Shown in pieces: positions 17,301 through 25,951 of a stretch of 64,000 nt of DNA. A model generated the notes under the pieces. The model was given only the letters and a program-made list of their open reading frames with translations. It searched no databases and was not told the DNA's origin. Each line of letters starts with the position of its first letter. Positions within the stretch are counted from its first letter, which is position 1. The stretch covers positions 372,001 to 436,000 of the forward strand of contig NZ_CP009920.1 of NCBI RefSeq assembly GCF_000832985.1. The letters run 5' to 3'. Made by a program: the position numbers and the translations under genes. This DNA comes from Priestia megaterium NBRC 15308 = ATCC 14581. Lineage in GTDB: Bacteria; Bacillota; Bacilli; Bacillales; Bacillaceae_H.

Positions 17301-18779
17301 TCAGCTATTTGTTACTTCTTTCTTTTTAACTTCTGTATTTAAAGCAGCATCTACCATGGCAAATGAATGGCTGCGCTTATAGCTATTGTAGAAAATAGCT
17401 CTTTTACGGATTGGATCTCCTGTATAGTATCGCTCGTATTGAAGTAACCTTTGGCCAAATGCTTCTCCACATAGGTCCCACGCTAATTTAAATAATTGAA
17501 CACGATCTATAGCAGGCACTCCTTCTCGGCCTCCATAATAACGATTTAAATCCTCTCTTAATTCAAGATTTTCAAAATCTGCTCCTGTAGGAGACATCAG
17601 CAAACCGCCTGCACCAATTGTTTGCATCACTTCAATAGCACGAGGGTACATTGTAGGAAGCAATCCACGAATTGTTTCTAAAGCCGTTTCGTTTGGAAGA
17701 GCTTCTCCTTTTTCATTAATCATATACTCATACTCTGATGTTCGAAGCAAAGCCCTAATGGATTCTACTGACTGTATCAACTCCCCTAAGCTCTCTTGAA
17801 CGTTTAGATATCCGTCTACACCAATTGCATCCGCTACTTTACAAGCTACTTCCGTTGCAAATTGAAGTTTAACTAATCCTCTTACGCCAGATTGATGTGC
17901 CGGTTGCTGAGCGATTCCTGTTTTAGGATAAAGAAGATTGGCAGCTTCAATATTGTTATATAAAAACACTCGGTTCCAAGGAATCAGCACATCGTTAAAA
18001 ATCAAGACTGCATCCATCTCTTCAAATCGAGAGGCTAGCGGATGATCAAACACTGATCTTGTTCCGTCTTGCATAGCTTCTCGGCAAAGGATTCGAAGTC
18101 CCGGTGTATCAATCGGCAGCGCGAAAGCAAGTGCATAACGTTCATCGCCAGGTTTAAACCCTGGGAATGAATAAACAATCACTTCATCGGTAATAGGTGA
18201 AAGTGTAGCTAGCATTTTAGCTCCTTTTACAACAAGTCCATCCGGTGTTTCTTTGACAGCACCTAAATGAGTAAAGAGATCTTGCTGTTCATGGGAGGCT
18301 TTGCTTCGGTCATTCTGCGGGTTGATAATAGCATGAGTTAAAAACAAGTCATTATCACGAATATAACGGTAATAATCTCTTATATTTTTGCCCCACTGTT
18401 CATTGTAATGATCTAGGAAACTAGCATTATGAAATAAAGAGGTGACTACAACATTTAAGAAATCCGGTGTTCGTCCCATCAGTCCAAAGGTAGCTTTTGC
18501 AAATGCTTCAAACACTTCTCTGCGAGCTACTAAGTCTTCGTAGCTTTTAGGAATTAAGAATGCATTTGATATTCTTTCTCCCGTTTCTTCGCAAATATGA
18601 GTAATTTTCTCTTGGTAAGCCGGGTCATGCTGCATATCGTACAACTTCGCAATTTCTAAAATAGGCTGTTGAAACACCTTTTCTTCAAATACATTTGTAA
18701 TTTTTCTGCCTCCTAACCAAATTTCTGGCTGGCGTGATTTTAATGCATCAATATATTGAGCACCTGTACGAATCCCCAT
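17301..18779 (-). CDS. HpaB-type FADH2-dependent monooxygenase, probable anthranilate 3-hydroxylase
   Basis: The 492-residue protein belongs to the 4-hydroxyphenylacetate 3-hydroxylase oxygenase family (acyl-CoA dehydrogenase fold). It starts [20 protein letters not shown], and includes [29 protein letters not shown] and [19 protein letters not shown]. By context it hydroxylates anthranilate to 3-hydroxyanthranilate: it heads an operon with flavin reductase, FAD synthetase and 3-hydroxyanthranilate dioxygenase, and kynureninase supplies anthranilate. No kynurenine 3-monooxygenase is present, which fits a route through anthranilate. AAGGGGATG precedes ATG. Direct kynurenine hydroxylation cannot be excluded by sequence. 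Confidence 0.87.
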   Translation of the reverse strand: MGIRTGAQYIDALKSRQPEIWLGGRKITNVFEEKVFQQPILEIAKLYDMQHDPAYQEKITHICEETGERISNAFLIPKSYEDLVARREVFEAFAKATFGLMGRTPDFLNVVVTSLFHNASFLDHYNEQWGKNIRDYYRYIRDNDLFLTHAIINPQNDRSKASHEQQDLFTHLGAVKETPDGLVVKGAKMLATLSPITDEVIVYSFPGFKPGDERYALAFALPIDTPGLRILCREAMQDGTRSVFDHPLASRFEEMDAVLIFNDVLIPWNRVFLYNNIEAANLLYPKTGIAQQPAHQSGVRGLVKLQFATEVACKVADAIGVDGYLNVQESLGELIQSVESIRALLRTSEYEYMINEKGEALPNETALETIRGLLPTMYPRAIEVMQTIGAGGLLMSPTGADFENLELREDLNRYYGGREGVPAIDRVQLFKLAWDLCGEAFGQRLLQYERYYTGDPIRKRAIFYNSYKRSHSFAMVDAALNTEVKKKEVTNS

Positions 18780-18818
18780 ATTTGTTCATCCCCTTAAGGT
18801 TTAATAGTAATTAATTGA

Positions 18819-18861
18819 ATTATAGTATTTGAATTTTTTCAGGGGTGTAGCCTCGTTAACA
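18819..18861 (-). promoter_or_regulatory. Promoter of the anthranilate operon with a Crp/Fnr-like box at -41.5
   Basis: On the minus strand TATAAT (18824-18819) has no recognisable -35. Instead TGTTAACGAGGCTACA (18861-18846), of the form TGTNA-N6-NNACA, ends 21 bases before the -10. This puts its centre at about -41.5, the class II activator position for Crp/Fnr proteins. Two Crp/Fnr-family genes are encoded just across the gap. Confidence 0.55.
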
Positions 18862-19022
18862 TTTTTTTAGAGTTTTTTATTTTTGGAATAGACGGAGTAG
18901 CTCGAATAAGAAATTTATATTATTGCATTTACGCATTTTTCGCTTTAAGATATTGTAGAGAGCGTAACGTTTTTATAAAAATATTAGCTTATTAAAAAAG
19001 AGAGCAAATAAAGCGCATATTG

Positions 19023-19038
19023 TTGTAAGCGCTTACTT
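19023..19038. promoter_or_regulatory. CcpA cre-like site
   Basis: TTGTAAGCGCTTACTT contains the 12-bp palindrome GTAAGCGCTTAC and matches the cre consensus (TGNAARCGNWWWCA) at all but the last base. It lies in the shared gap of the anthranilate operon and the Crp/Fnr genes, about 120 bases before the latter, so carbon catabolite control could act on either side. Confidence 0.65.
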
Positions 19039-19157
19039 ATTTTATTTTTTATAGCAACGTAAATAAAATATCCTACCCTCTAGTGTGTTACTTGATCTTA
19101 CAATTGTCTTTTCAATTTTTTAGGCGTATCTTATATTTTGATTAAGGAGTGAGTATG

Positions 19158-19784
19158 ATGGCTATTCTCTTCAATCATGAAAATAATTTCAAAAACTACT
19201 TAATGTACGGAAAAAGGCAATATATGAAACAAAAAAATGTGGTATATGAACAAGGAGACATAGGAAAAGGATTTTATTACTTGGACAGTGGATTAATTAA
19301 AGTCCACACCTCTACCCCATTAGGAAAAGAACGCGTATTAAACATTGTATTGCCAGGTCAATTATTGGGAGTCCAAGCAATGGACCAGCAAGCTCATTTC
19401 ACTACTGCTACTACGGTAAAAGATTCTGTCCTATATTATTTTAGTTATGACGATTTTAAAAAGCTTATAACTATTCACCCGCCCATACTAAACCTTATTA
19501 CAAAGAGTATTATTCAAAAAATGCATATCTTAGCTGAACAAATTAATTTACATACGTTAACTACCGAGCAGCAAATCGCCACTGTGCTTTTAAACATCTA
19601 TCATGACTTTAAAAGCTATGAAATTCCTTTAACACAAAAGGACCTAGCAACGTGTACCGGTTTAACAAGGATTACAGTTTATAAAACGTTAAAAAAATGG
19701 AAAGAGAAAAAACTAATAGATAGTAAAAATAAAAGATTTCTAATTAAGAACCCGGATCTGTTAAAAAACTATCTCTTTCAGTGA
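19158..19784 (+). CDS. Crp/Fnr-family transcriptional regulator 1
   Basis: The roughly 208-residue protein has a cyclic-nucleotide-binding-like beta roll (VVYEQGDIGKGFYYLDSGLIKV, about 30-50). A long dimerisation helix and a winged helix with LTQKDLATCTGLTRITVYKTLKKW (recognition helix about 170-185) follow. No cysteine cluster for an Fe-S centre is seen, so it is not FNR itself. AAGGAG lies 8 bases before ATG at 19158. It is divergent from the anthranilate operon and is a candidate activator of it. A second, related gene follows. Confidence 0.85.
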   Translation: MAILFNHENNFKNYLMYGKRQYMKQKNVVYEQGDIGKGFYYLDSGLIKVHTSTPLGKERVLNIVLPGQLLGVQAMDQQAHFTTATTVKDSVLYYFSYDDFKKLITIHPPILNLITKSIIQKMHILAEQINLHTLTTEQQIATVLLNIYHDFKSYEIPLTQKDLATCTGLTRITVYKTLKKWKEKKLIDSKNKRFLIKNPDLLKNYLFQ

Positions 19785-19880
19785 TAAACGCTTTGGTCAC
19801 GTTATCAAAGTAAGGAATAATGCTCGATGCAGTAAATGTTTCTGTACGCTTAAAATACACGTTTATAGAAAGGTGATTAA

Positions 19881-20540
19881 ATGGTAAACCTTCGATACAT
19901 ATGGCGTCCCTTTTTAAAGTATGGACAGATGATAAAATTAGAAGAAAACACCACAATATATTATCAAGGAGAAGTTGGTAAAGGATTTTATTATTTAGAT
20001 AAAGGCAGTGTAAAGATTACTCTCTTAACTGAGAAGGGAGCAGAACGTACGGTTAACTATGTTCCTGAAGGGATGTTATTAGGGGAAAACGGTATTAATA
20101 AAGAGCCTTATTTAACAACGGCCGTAACCACAGCTCCATCCGTTTTATATTATTTTACTAATGAAACAACGTTAAAAATATACGAGGAGGAACCGAAAGC
20201 AGTCATTCTCTTTACAAATTCTCTTCTCTATAAGTTTAGATTACTAGCAGAAATTATTACGTTTCTTAATCTCCCCGTTGAACAACAGATGGCTCATTAT
20301 TTAGTAAAGCTTATAAAAGAAAATGAGGAATTTCCCTTTAATCAAACATCCTTTGCCCGCTACGTTGGGACTTCCCGCATTACCGTGAATAAAATCATTC
20401 AAAAATGGAGTAAAGAAAAATTGATTGAGCTGTCTAATCAAAATATTTATATTAAAAACATCAGTAAACTTAAAGAAATAAGAGATCAAAACAGCAAAAA
20501 TATAGGCGATTTAGATATGCTAATGCTGCCAGTAATTTGA
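19881..20540 (+). CDS. Crp/Fnr-family transcriptional regulator 2
   Basis: The 219-residue paralogue of the preceding gene shares the NNTTIYYQGEVGKGFYYLDKGSVKI-type beta roll and a C-terminal helix-turn-helix, FNQTSFARYVGTSRITVNKIIQKW. AGAAAGGTG precedes ATG, and 96 bases separate it from gene 1, so they are probably cotranscribed. Tandem paralogues next to one target operon suggest sensing of two signals, or heterodimers; neither can be shown here. A terminator follows at 20622. Confidence 0.85.
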   Translation: MVNLRYIWRPFLKYGQMIKLEENTTIYYQGEVGKGFYYLDKGSVKITLLTEKGAERTVNYVPEGMLLGENGINKEPYLTTAVTTAPSVLYYFTNETTLKIYEEEPKAVILFTNSLLYKFRLLAEIITFLNLPVEQQMAHYLVKLIKENEEFPFNQTSFARYVGTSRITVNKIIQKWSKEKLIELSNQNIYIKNISKLKEIRDQNSKNIGDLDMLMLPVI

Positions 20541-20621
20541 TTATAAATACACTTATGATACTGTTTCGCACATAGAAGGTATGGAGGAAATCCAGCATAA
20601 GTGAAAATATAATTAAATAAA

Positions 20622-20652
20622 AAAAGAAGTTACCTTGTGGTAGCTTCTTTCA
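20622..20652 (+). terminator. Terminator after the Crp/Fnr pair
   Basis: AGAAGTTACC pairs with GGTAGCTTCT across a TTGT loop, with a T-tract after and an A-tract before it. Confidence 0.8.
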
Positions 20653-20804
20653 CTAAAAAAGGAGTATATTCATTCTAAGGTTAACCTTATACCATAAATC
20701 GTGTTTTTCAGAGTACTACTACGATTTATTGTGTTTATCCTAATCAAGACGTACCTCTGTTTAAAAGTTCAATTAAAATCGACTTGCCTTATACACATAT
20801 GCCT

Positions 20805-21194
20805 TTATTTCAAAGTTACGGTTAATTCTCTTTCTGTAAAAACTTGTTTAGCAATAAAAATAGCATTTAACGCTCTAGGAAAGCCAGTGTATGGAATACA
20901 GTGAGTAATGGCTTCTACTATTTCATGTGGTGTGAGACCTACATTAAGCGCAGCATTAATATGAACATTTAATTGTGGTTCACACCCTCCTTGTGTCGTA
21001 AGCGCGCTTATTGTAACTAGTTGTTTTTGCTGTAGGTTAAGTCCTTCTCTTGTATAAATATCTCCGAAGGCAAATTCAATGACATATTTCCCAATGTCAG
21101 GAGCGATGTCTTTTAATGATTCAATTACTCGTTTTCCACCCTCTCCATCTACTTCCATTAACGTTTTCCAACCATTTTCGTAACGTTCATTCAT
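20805..21194 (-). CDS. Carboxymuconolactone decarboxylase (CMD) family protein
   Basis: The roughly 129-residue protein shows GDIYTREGLNLQQKQLVTISA, GCEPQLNVHINAALNVGLTPHEIVEAI and YTGFPRALNA, the usual conserved helices of the AhpD/CMD superfamily. No CxxC is present, so it is not an AhpD peroxidase. In many Gram-positives such genes pair with MerR regulators and act in thiol or aldehyde stress, but the substrate is unknown. It starts at ATG 21194, or TTG 21197, both within range of AAGGAG. It is divergent from a MerR gene across a MerR-type promoter. Confidence 0.85.
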   Translation of the reverse strand: MNERYENGWKTLMEVDGEGGKRVIESLKDIAPDIGKYVIEFAFGDIYTREGLNLQQKQLVTISALTTQGGCEPQLNVHINAALNVGLTPHEIVEAITHCIPYTGFPRALNAIFIAKQVFTERELTVTLK

Positions 21195-21240
21195 CAACTG
21201 AATCTCTCCTTACAACTGAGTTATTTTATTTACAAGTTAG

Positions 21241-21271
21241 ATATTACGCTTTAGAGCGCGCTCTAAAGCAA
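21241..21271 (-). promoter_or_regulatory. MerR-type promoter with 22-bp perfect palindrome
   Basis: On the minus strand TTGCTT (21271-21266) and TAATAT (21246-21241) are separated by 19 bases, the long spacer typical of MerR targets. A perfect 22-bp palindrome (21248-21269, half-site GCTTTAGAGCG) fills it. It drives the CMD-family gene. Confidence 0.8.
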
Positions 21272-21302
21272 GCATTTTATTTCTCATGTTATAATAATAA
21301 AT

Positions 21303-21686
21303 ATGGAAAATTTATTCAGTATTCAACAAGTAGCAAGTATGACCGGTCTTTCTACACATACTTTGCGTTATTACGAAAAAATTGGATTAATAAAAAATGT
21401 ACAAAGAGACCAAACCGGATATCGGCAATATACAGATTTTGATCTAGCTTGGATTCAGTTTTTAATTCGGTTACGTGTTACAGGAATGCCTATGCTTAAA
21501 ATGAAGCAGTTTTCTGATTTGCGACAGAAAGGAGATTCTACTATTACTGCAAGAAAGGAATTGTTAGAAGAACATTATAAAGATGTCTTAGGCAAGATAG
21601 AGGAACTAGAGTTAAATTCGCAGAGAATTGAAGAAAAAATTGCGCACTATAAAAAATTAGAGACAGTGGAAAACCAACAATCTTAA
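21303..21686 (+). CDS. MerR-family regulator
   Basis: The 127-residue protein has the winged helix FSIQQVASMTGLSTHTLRYYEKIGLI (about 5-30), a second wing segment GYRQYTDFDLAWIQFL, and a C-terminal coiled coil. It lacks metal-binding cysteines and resembles AdhR/YraB-type aldehyde or thiol-stress regulators. The start is unusual: TATAAT at 21290 lies only 7 bases before ATG and no ribosome binding site is visible, so the transcript may be leaderless. It controls the divergent CMD gene by the 19-bp-spacer promoter. Confidence 0.85.
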   Translation: MENLFSIQQVASMTGLSTHTLRYYEKIGLIKNVQRDQTGYRQYTDFDLAWIQFLIRLRVTGMPMLKMKQFSDLRQKGDSTITARKELLEEHYKDVLGKIEELELNSQRIEEKIAHYKKLETVENQQS

Positions 21687-21696
21687 TAAATATAAA

Positions 21697-21730
21697 AAAG
21701 AACTTGAAACACATTTTTCAAGTTCTTTTC
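21697..21730. terminator. Terminator after the MerR gene
   Basis: AAAGAACTTGAAA pairs with TTTCAAGTTCTTTT. The hairpin can act in both directions. Confidence 0.85.
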
Positions 21731-21768
21731 ATAGTACCTAGGCTAACATCAAATAGAAGGTGCTGAAT

Positions 21769-21946
21769 TTATATATTTAATAGAGACCCACCTAATACTC
21801 TATCTATAACTTCTTGACTAGATGTATGACGCTTAACAGCCTGTAGATGTAAATATCGATCTCCATATGGAAAATCTGAACTAAATTAACGTTCTCTGAG
21901 GTATTTCTTTTATAGCCAAAGACAAGGCGTATATTGTATAAAATGG
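21769..21946 (-). pseudogene. C-terminal remnant of an amidohydrolase, paralogous to 37238-38029
   Basis: Translated leftward with one frameshift, the stretch reads FYTIYALSLAIKEIPQRTL, then FSSDFPYGDRYLHLQAVK and RHTSSQEVIDRVLGG. This matches nearly residue for residue the last 58 residues of the intact amidohydrolase at 37238. The N-terminal 200 residues are missing and an extra base near ACTAAATTAACG breaks the frame. It is a decayed duplicate. A CMD-family gene lies near both copies. Confidence 0.85.
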
Positions 21947-22006
21947 CTTTGCTATAGGACTAATATAAAATGATGTCTAGTTATTGTATTATTACCGCTA
22001 GGCTGT

Positions 22007-22987
22007 TTATACACTAGTAATTTCTATTTCTTCAATATTTGGCAGTGCTTCAATTGCTCCTATCTTTGTACATACCAGCGCTCCAACTCGGTTTGCAAAT
22101 GCAATAATGTCGAGTAGCTGCTCGAAATCATTTTTAATGGATTTGATATTCTGTGTATTAGCTAATTTGAACAACGTTGCACCTACAAAAGCATCCCCAG
22201 CTCCTGTAGAGTCAATTGACTTAATAGGAATACTCTTCACTAGTTCTTTTTTTCTACTATTAGATATCAATGTTCCCCTTTTTCCAAGAGTAACTGCTAC
22301 AATTTTAGCTCCCATTTTATGTAGGGTATCAACACCTACTTCATGATTCTTAATGCCTGTGATAATCTCTAATTCTTCATCACTTACTTTTACAAAATCA
22401 CTTAAAGCAATAGCTTTCTTTGCGATTGAGATGAAATCAATTAATCTTCCTTTCCATAAATCTCTTCGATAGTTAGGATCAAAAGAAATAAACTTTCCTT
22501 CCTCTTTAGCACTAGAGATAAGGCTTAAATAAGTTTCACGGAATGGAGAAGTTAACATGGCCGTGGCTGAACCAAAATGAAGGATTCTAGCTTTATTTAT
22601 TTCATTTAGGTTAATGTCCTCCATTGTCATTAAAGCGTCAGCTCCCCTATGAAATACAAAGTCTCGCTCACCATTTTCTTGTAGAGACACAAAAGCTAGG
22701 GTAGTTGCTACCTTTTCATCCCAAGCAAGCATCGAAGTATCTACGTTTAATGAATTTAAGGTTTCTTCTAAAAAGTAACCGAATGGGTCTTTACCTACTT
22801 TACCACTAAATGATGCATTACCGCCTAGTTTCGCTATGGTTGCGCATACATTTGCTGGTGCTCCACCGGCATTTTTTAAAAATTGGCGTCCCTCTATTAA
22901 ATTGGAATTAATATTGCTACAAAAGAAATCAATTAATAATTCTCCTACACAAACAACTGGAGCATTTTCACTTATGCTATTTTGCAC
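22007..22987 (-). CDS. fruC: Fructokinase of the glucitol operon (PfkB family)
   Basis: The 326-residue ribokinase/PfkB protein shows [27 protein letters not shown] (substrate site) and [15 protein letters not shown] with the catalytic Asp. It phosphorylates fructose formed from glucitol by GutB. The start is GTG at 22987, 15 bases after gutP, with a weak GAGTG site. The set fructokinase, GPH symporter, sorbitol dehydrogenase and divergent STAND regulator matches the Bacillus subtilis gut locus. Confidence 0.85.
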   Translation of the reverse strand: MQNSISENAPVVCVGELLIDFFCSNINSNLIEGRQFLKNAGGAPANVCATIAKLGGNASFSGKVGKDPFGYFLEETLNSLNVDTSMLAWDEKVATTLAFVSLQENGERDFVFHRGADALMTMEDINLNEINKARILHFGSATAMLTSPFRETYLSLISSAKEEGKFISFDPNYRRDLWKGRLIDFISIAKKAIALSDFVKVSDEELEIITGIKNHEVGVDTLHKMGAKIVAVTLGKRGTLISNSRKKELVKSIPIKSIDSTGAGDAFVGATLFKLANTQNIKSIKNDFEQLLDIIAFANRVGALVCTKIGAIEALPNIEEIEITSV

Positions 22988-23002
22988 TTATATCACACTC
23001 AT

Positions 23003-24397
23003 TTACTTAGATTTTTTCTCTAAATCCAAAATCATTTGATTATATGTTTTTTCAGTTAAAGGATAAAAGCAGATTATTAATACAGAAAGTAAAATGAAAA
23101 TTCCTGGCACTAGAGCATTCATATTTTTTATAGCATTTAAGGAAGCTACGGTTTGTTCTGCATTAGCTACATAGCCTGCTATCCCCAAATAGATGGCTGA
23201 GAATGATCCAGCAAGTGCAACCCCTAACTTATTAGTAAAACTCATTAAGGAAATAACAACACCATCTGCTCGAACTCCAGTTTTCCATTCAGCATAATCT
23301 ACACAATCGGCAACCATCCCCCAAGCTAGTGTGTTTAGTGGAGTGGTAAAGAATCCCGAAGCAAACAGCCAAAATAAAATTAAAGCAATTGAATCAAAAG
23401 AAGTAAATTGGAGTCCTATATATGAAATAAGAGATACTGTAGCTGATACAATCATTACACTCTTTCTACCCCATTTATCAGAGAATAAAGGAATAAATAA
23501 GTTACTAATTAGCGCAGCTCCAAAAAATAAAACAGTGCCCCAAAATACTAATTCCTTTTGATGAACATTGTAAGTAAAATAGTAAACCATTGTACTAAGT
23601 TTAATATTAAAACCAATAGCAAATGCCAAGAAAGACGAAACTAGTACTAGTAGTGGTTTGTTTTTAAACAAAACAGATAAAGTTACTTTAAGCCCATGTT
23701 TTTTACTCTTTTTAGGAGCAATGCGCTCGCGTACTGTAAAGAAGCTAAACAGATTTAAAATGATACTTACAGCAGCATAGACTAGAGCAGTCATCTGAAA
23801 TCCAAATTCTTGATTTTTGCCTCCAATAGCTGTTACAAGAGGGGTTGCGCATGAAATGGAAAGGAGGATTCCTACATAAACCAATATCATACGAGTAGTT
23901 GTTAAAACTGTGCGTTCCTGAACATTATTAGTAATTCGTCCTGTTAAGCTATTAACTGGAATCGTTTGCATACTAAACGTCATCCCTAATAAGATATAGG
24001 TAATATACATATATATAATATTTCCAGTTGACCCTAAGTGAGGATTGGTAAAACATAGGATAGTGAAGAAAGCAAAAGGAAGTGAGACCCATAACAAATA
24101 TGGTCTTGCTTTTCCCCAACGTGTATTAGTTTTATCTAAAATAACTCCCATTATAGGGTCGCAAATAGCATCTAGAACTCGTACTACTAAAAATAGCGTT
24201 GCAACAGCTGCAGGATGGATACCTCCGACATCAGTATAATAAAAAAGTAGATAGGCATTAACGAATTGAAAAACAATATTATATGCCATGTCTCCCGATC
24301 CATATCCAAACCGTTCTAACCAGGATAACCTAGGAATAGAATTAGGTTTACCTTTACTTTCAGCCTCTAATATTTGTGATTGTTCTGCGTTTAACAT
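23003..24397 (-). CDS. gutP: Glucitol permease, GPH-family sugar:cation symporter
   Basis: The 464-residue membrane protein has twelve hydrophobic segments and the glycoside-pentoside-hexuronide signature: [20 protein letters not shown] near the start, then [29 protein letters not shown] carriers use Na+ or H+ symport. GGAGG lies 8 bases before ATG. Glucitol as substrate is inferred from the neighbouring sorbitol dehydrogenase, fructokinase and GutR-like activator. Confidence 0.85.
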   Translation of the reverse strand: MLNAEQSQILEAESKGKPNSIPRLSWLERFGYGSGDMAYNIVFQFVNAYLLFYYTDVGGIHPAAVATLFLVVRVLDAICDPIMGVILDKTNTRWGKARPYLLWVSLPFAFFTILCFTNPHLGSTGNIIYMYITYILLGMTFSMQTIPVNSLTGRITNNVQERTVLTTTRMILVYVGILLSISCATPLVTAIGGKNQEFGFQMTALVYAAVSIILNLFSFFTVRERIAPKKSKKHGLKVTLSVLFKNKPLLVLVSSFLAFAIGFNIKLSTMVYYFTYNVHQKELVFWGTVLFFGAALISNLFIPLFSDKWGRKSVMIVSATVSLISYIGLQFTSFDSIALILFWLFASGFFTTPLNTLAWGMVADCVDYAEWKTGVRADGVVISLMSFTNKLGVALAGSFSAIYLGIAGYVANAEQTVASLNAIKNMNALVPGIFILLSVLIICFYPLTEKTYNQMILDLEKKSK

Positions 24398-24469
24398 AGG
24401 TAATACCTCCAGAATGCGTTTTCAAAAATATGTTAAGAAAGCTAGTCGTATTATAAACATTTACCTTAA

Positions 24470-24526
24470 AGAAAAAACAGATGCGGTTTAGTTGCAAATG
24501 TCTTATTTTAACTCCGCATCTGAAAA
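24470..24526 (-). terminator. Possible attenuating terminator between gutB and gutP
   Basis: Read leftward, CAGATGCGG pairs with CCGCATCTG across a loop of about 30 bases, followed directly by TTTTTTC. It lies in the 192-base gap after gutB and could lower gutP-fruC expression relative to gutB. The long loop makes efficiency uncertain. Confidence 0.5.
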
Positions 24527-24589
24527 TTAAAAGTTCAAGAATCTCGTCATAAATATCAACTAGAAATCTAGCTTTCAAGTATAATGTTT

Positions 24590-25651
24590 TTATTCGTTTG
24601 GATACACTATAATTTTTAAACATTCGTTTTTAAAATTTAGTGCTCGCTCCATCGCTTCACGTGTGCCGGCTAACGGATATCTATCTGTTACAAGATTCTT
24701 TGTGTCAATTGCACCGGAAGTAAGAAATTTAATTCCTTTTGGATAAGTATTGGCATAGCGGAAAATACCATATATATCAATCTCATTATCAGCAATAAAT
24801 GGTACATCGAGTGGAATATCGCTTTGAGAAGGTAAACCTACGATTGCTAATTTTCCACCACGACGAATTGAAGATAGTGAAGATTGTAATGCTTTTGGAT
24901 TCCCTGCAGTCTCCCATGCAACGTCAACGCCTACGTTTTCAGTAATATTTTTAATTTCATTAAGAGGATCTTGCTCTCTGATATTAATAACGTGAGTTGC
25001 CCCCATTCGTTTTGCTGCTTCAAGACGCAATGGTTCTAAGTCTGTTGCTATTATTGTACTTGCTCCAAATGCTTTCGCTGCTGCTACAGCCATTAACCCT
25101 ACCGGTCCCATTCCCATAATCGCAATCGTTGACCCAGGCTGAAGTTTTGTTCTCGTGGCTGCATGGATACCAACTGAAAAAGGCTCTATTAAGGCAGCAT
25201 CTTCATAGGAAAGGGAATCCGGGATTAAAAAGACAAAATCCTGACGCATTTTTATATATTGAACAAAGGCACCATCAACTGGTGGTGTTGCTAAGAATTG
25301 AACATCTGGACAAAGGTTGTACCTTCCCTCTTTGCATGCTTCACAATGTCCACAGGTTACTCCTGGTTCAACGGCTACGCGATCCCCTACTCTAAATCTT
25401 TCAACAGCTGATCCAATAGCTACAACCTCACCTGAGCACTCATGTCCAAGGATAAATGGTTTTTCTACTTTGTATTTACCAATTCTACCCTTGGTATAAT
25501 AATGTAAGTCTGAGCCACAAATTCCTACAGCCATTACTTTAATTAAAACTTCATTTTCATCAATTTGTGGTATAGGCAATGTTTCAATACTGATTTCTCT
25601 TGTGCCGTGCATGACAGCTGCTTTCATAGTTTTAGGTAAGTTGTTATTCAT
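24590..25651 (-). CDS. gutB: Sorbitol (glucitol) dehydrogenase
   Basis: The 353-residue zinc medium-chain dehydrogenase oxidises D-glucitol to fructose with NAD. VGICGSDLHYY carries the catalytic-zinc Cys, GHECSGEVVAIG the His-Glu pair, and CGHCEACKEGRYNLC the four structural-zinc cysteines. GMGPVGLMAVAAAKAFGA is the NAD-binding Rossmann motif. ATG at 25651 after GAAAGGA is preferred to TTG at 25654. It is first in the leftward operon and divergent from gutR. Xylitol or other polyols could also be substrates. Confidence 0.88.
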   Translation of the reverse strand: MNNNLPKTMKAAVMHGTREISIETLPIPQIDENEVLIKVMAVGICGSDLHYYTKGRIGKYKVEKPFILGHECSGEVVAIGSAVERFRVGDRVAVEPGVTCGHCEACKEGRYNLCPDVQFLATPPVDGAFVQYIKMRQDFVFLIPDSLSYEDAALIEPFSVGIHAATRTKLQPGSTIAIMGMGPVGLMAVAAAKAFGASTIIATDLEPLRLEAAKRMGATHVINIREQDPLNEIKNITENVGVDVAWETAGNPKALQSSLSSIRRGGKLAIVGLPSQSDIPLDVPFIADNEIDIYGIFRYANTYPKGIKFLTSGAIDTKNLVTDRYPLAGTREAMERALNFKNECLKIIVYPNE

Positions 25652-25738
25652 CAATAATTTTCCTTTCTTTAATAGAAATTCTATATAAATCCATAACGTA
25701 AAAATAAATATGAATTTACTTTCAACTCATAAATTTCT

Positions 25739-25789
25739 AATGCACTTGACTGTTCCTTAAATATATTTTTATTATTATGTAAGTGCATA
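25739..25789. promoter_or_regulatory. Inverted repeat in the gutB-gutR gap, candidate GutR operator
   Basis: AATGCACTTGAC (about 25739-25750) and GTAAGTGCATAC (25779-25790) form separated inverted half-sites sharing AAGTGCAT. They lie 90-140 bases upstream of gutB, where an activator of the STAND class could bind. The link to GutR is positional. Confidence 0.45.
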
Positions 25790-25864
25790 CATTTTAGAGT
25801 TTTTTATTACATGAGCTAATTTTACCTGCTAACATCACACCATTAATAGCCTTTTATACTGTCT

Positions 25865-25895
25865 AAAAGTACAGTAACACTGTACTTTTCTTTTT
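25865..25895 (+). promoter_or_regulatory. Terminator-like hairpin in the gutR leader
   Basis: AAAAGTACAGT (25865-25875) pairs perfectly with ACTGTACTTTT (25879-25889) across AAC, followed by CTTTTT. It sits about 60 bases before gutR, where no upstream rightward gene exists, so it is either an attenuator of gutR or a symmetric operator. Confidence 0.5.
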
Positions 25896-25951
25896 ATATA
25901 CATACAAAGATATAGCGTTAAAATAAAGCTAATAGGAGGTGTAAGATTCTC

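Noticed and set aside
17301-18779. 4-hydroxyphenylacetate 3-monooxygenase for phenylacetate catabolism
   Set aside because: Family is right but no homoprotocatechuate genes are present; all downstream genes handle 3-hydroxyanthranilate.
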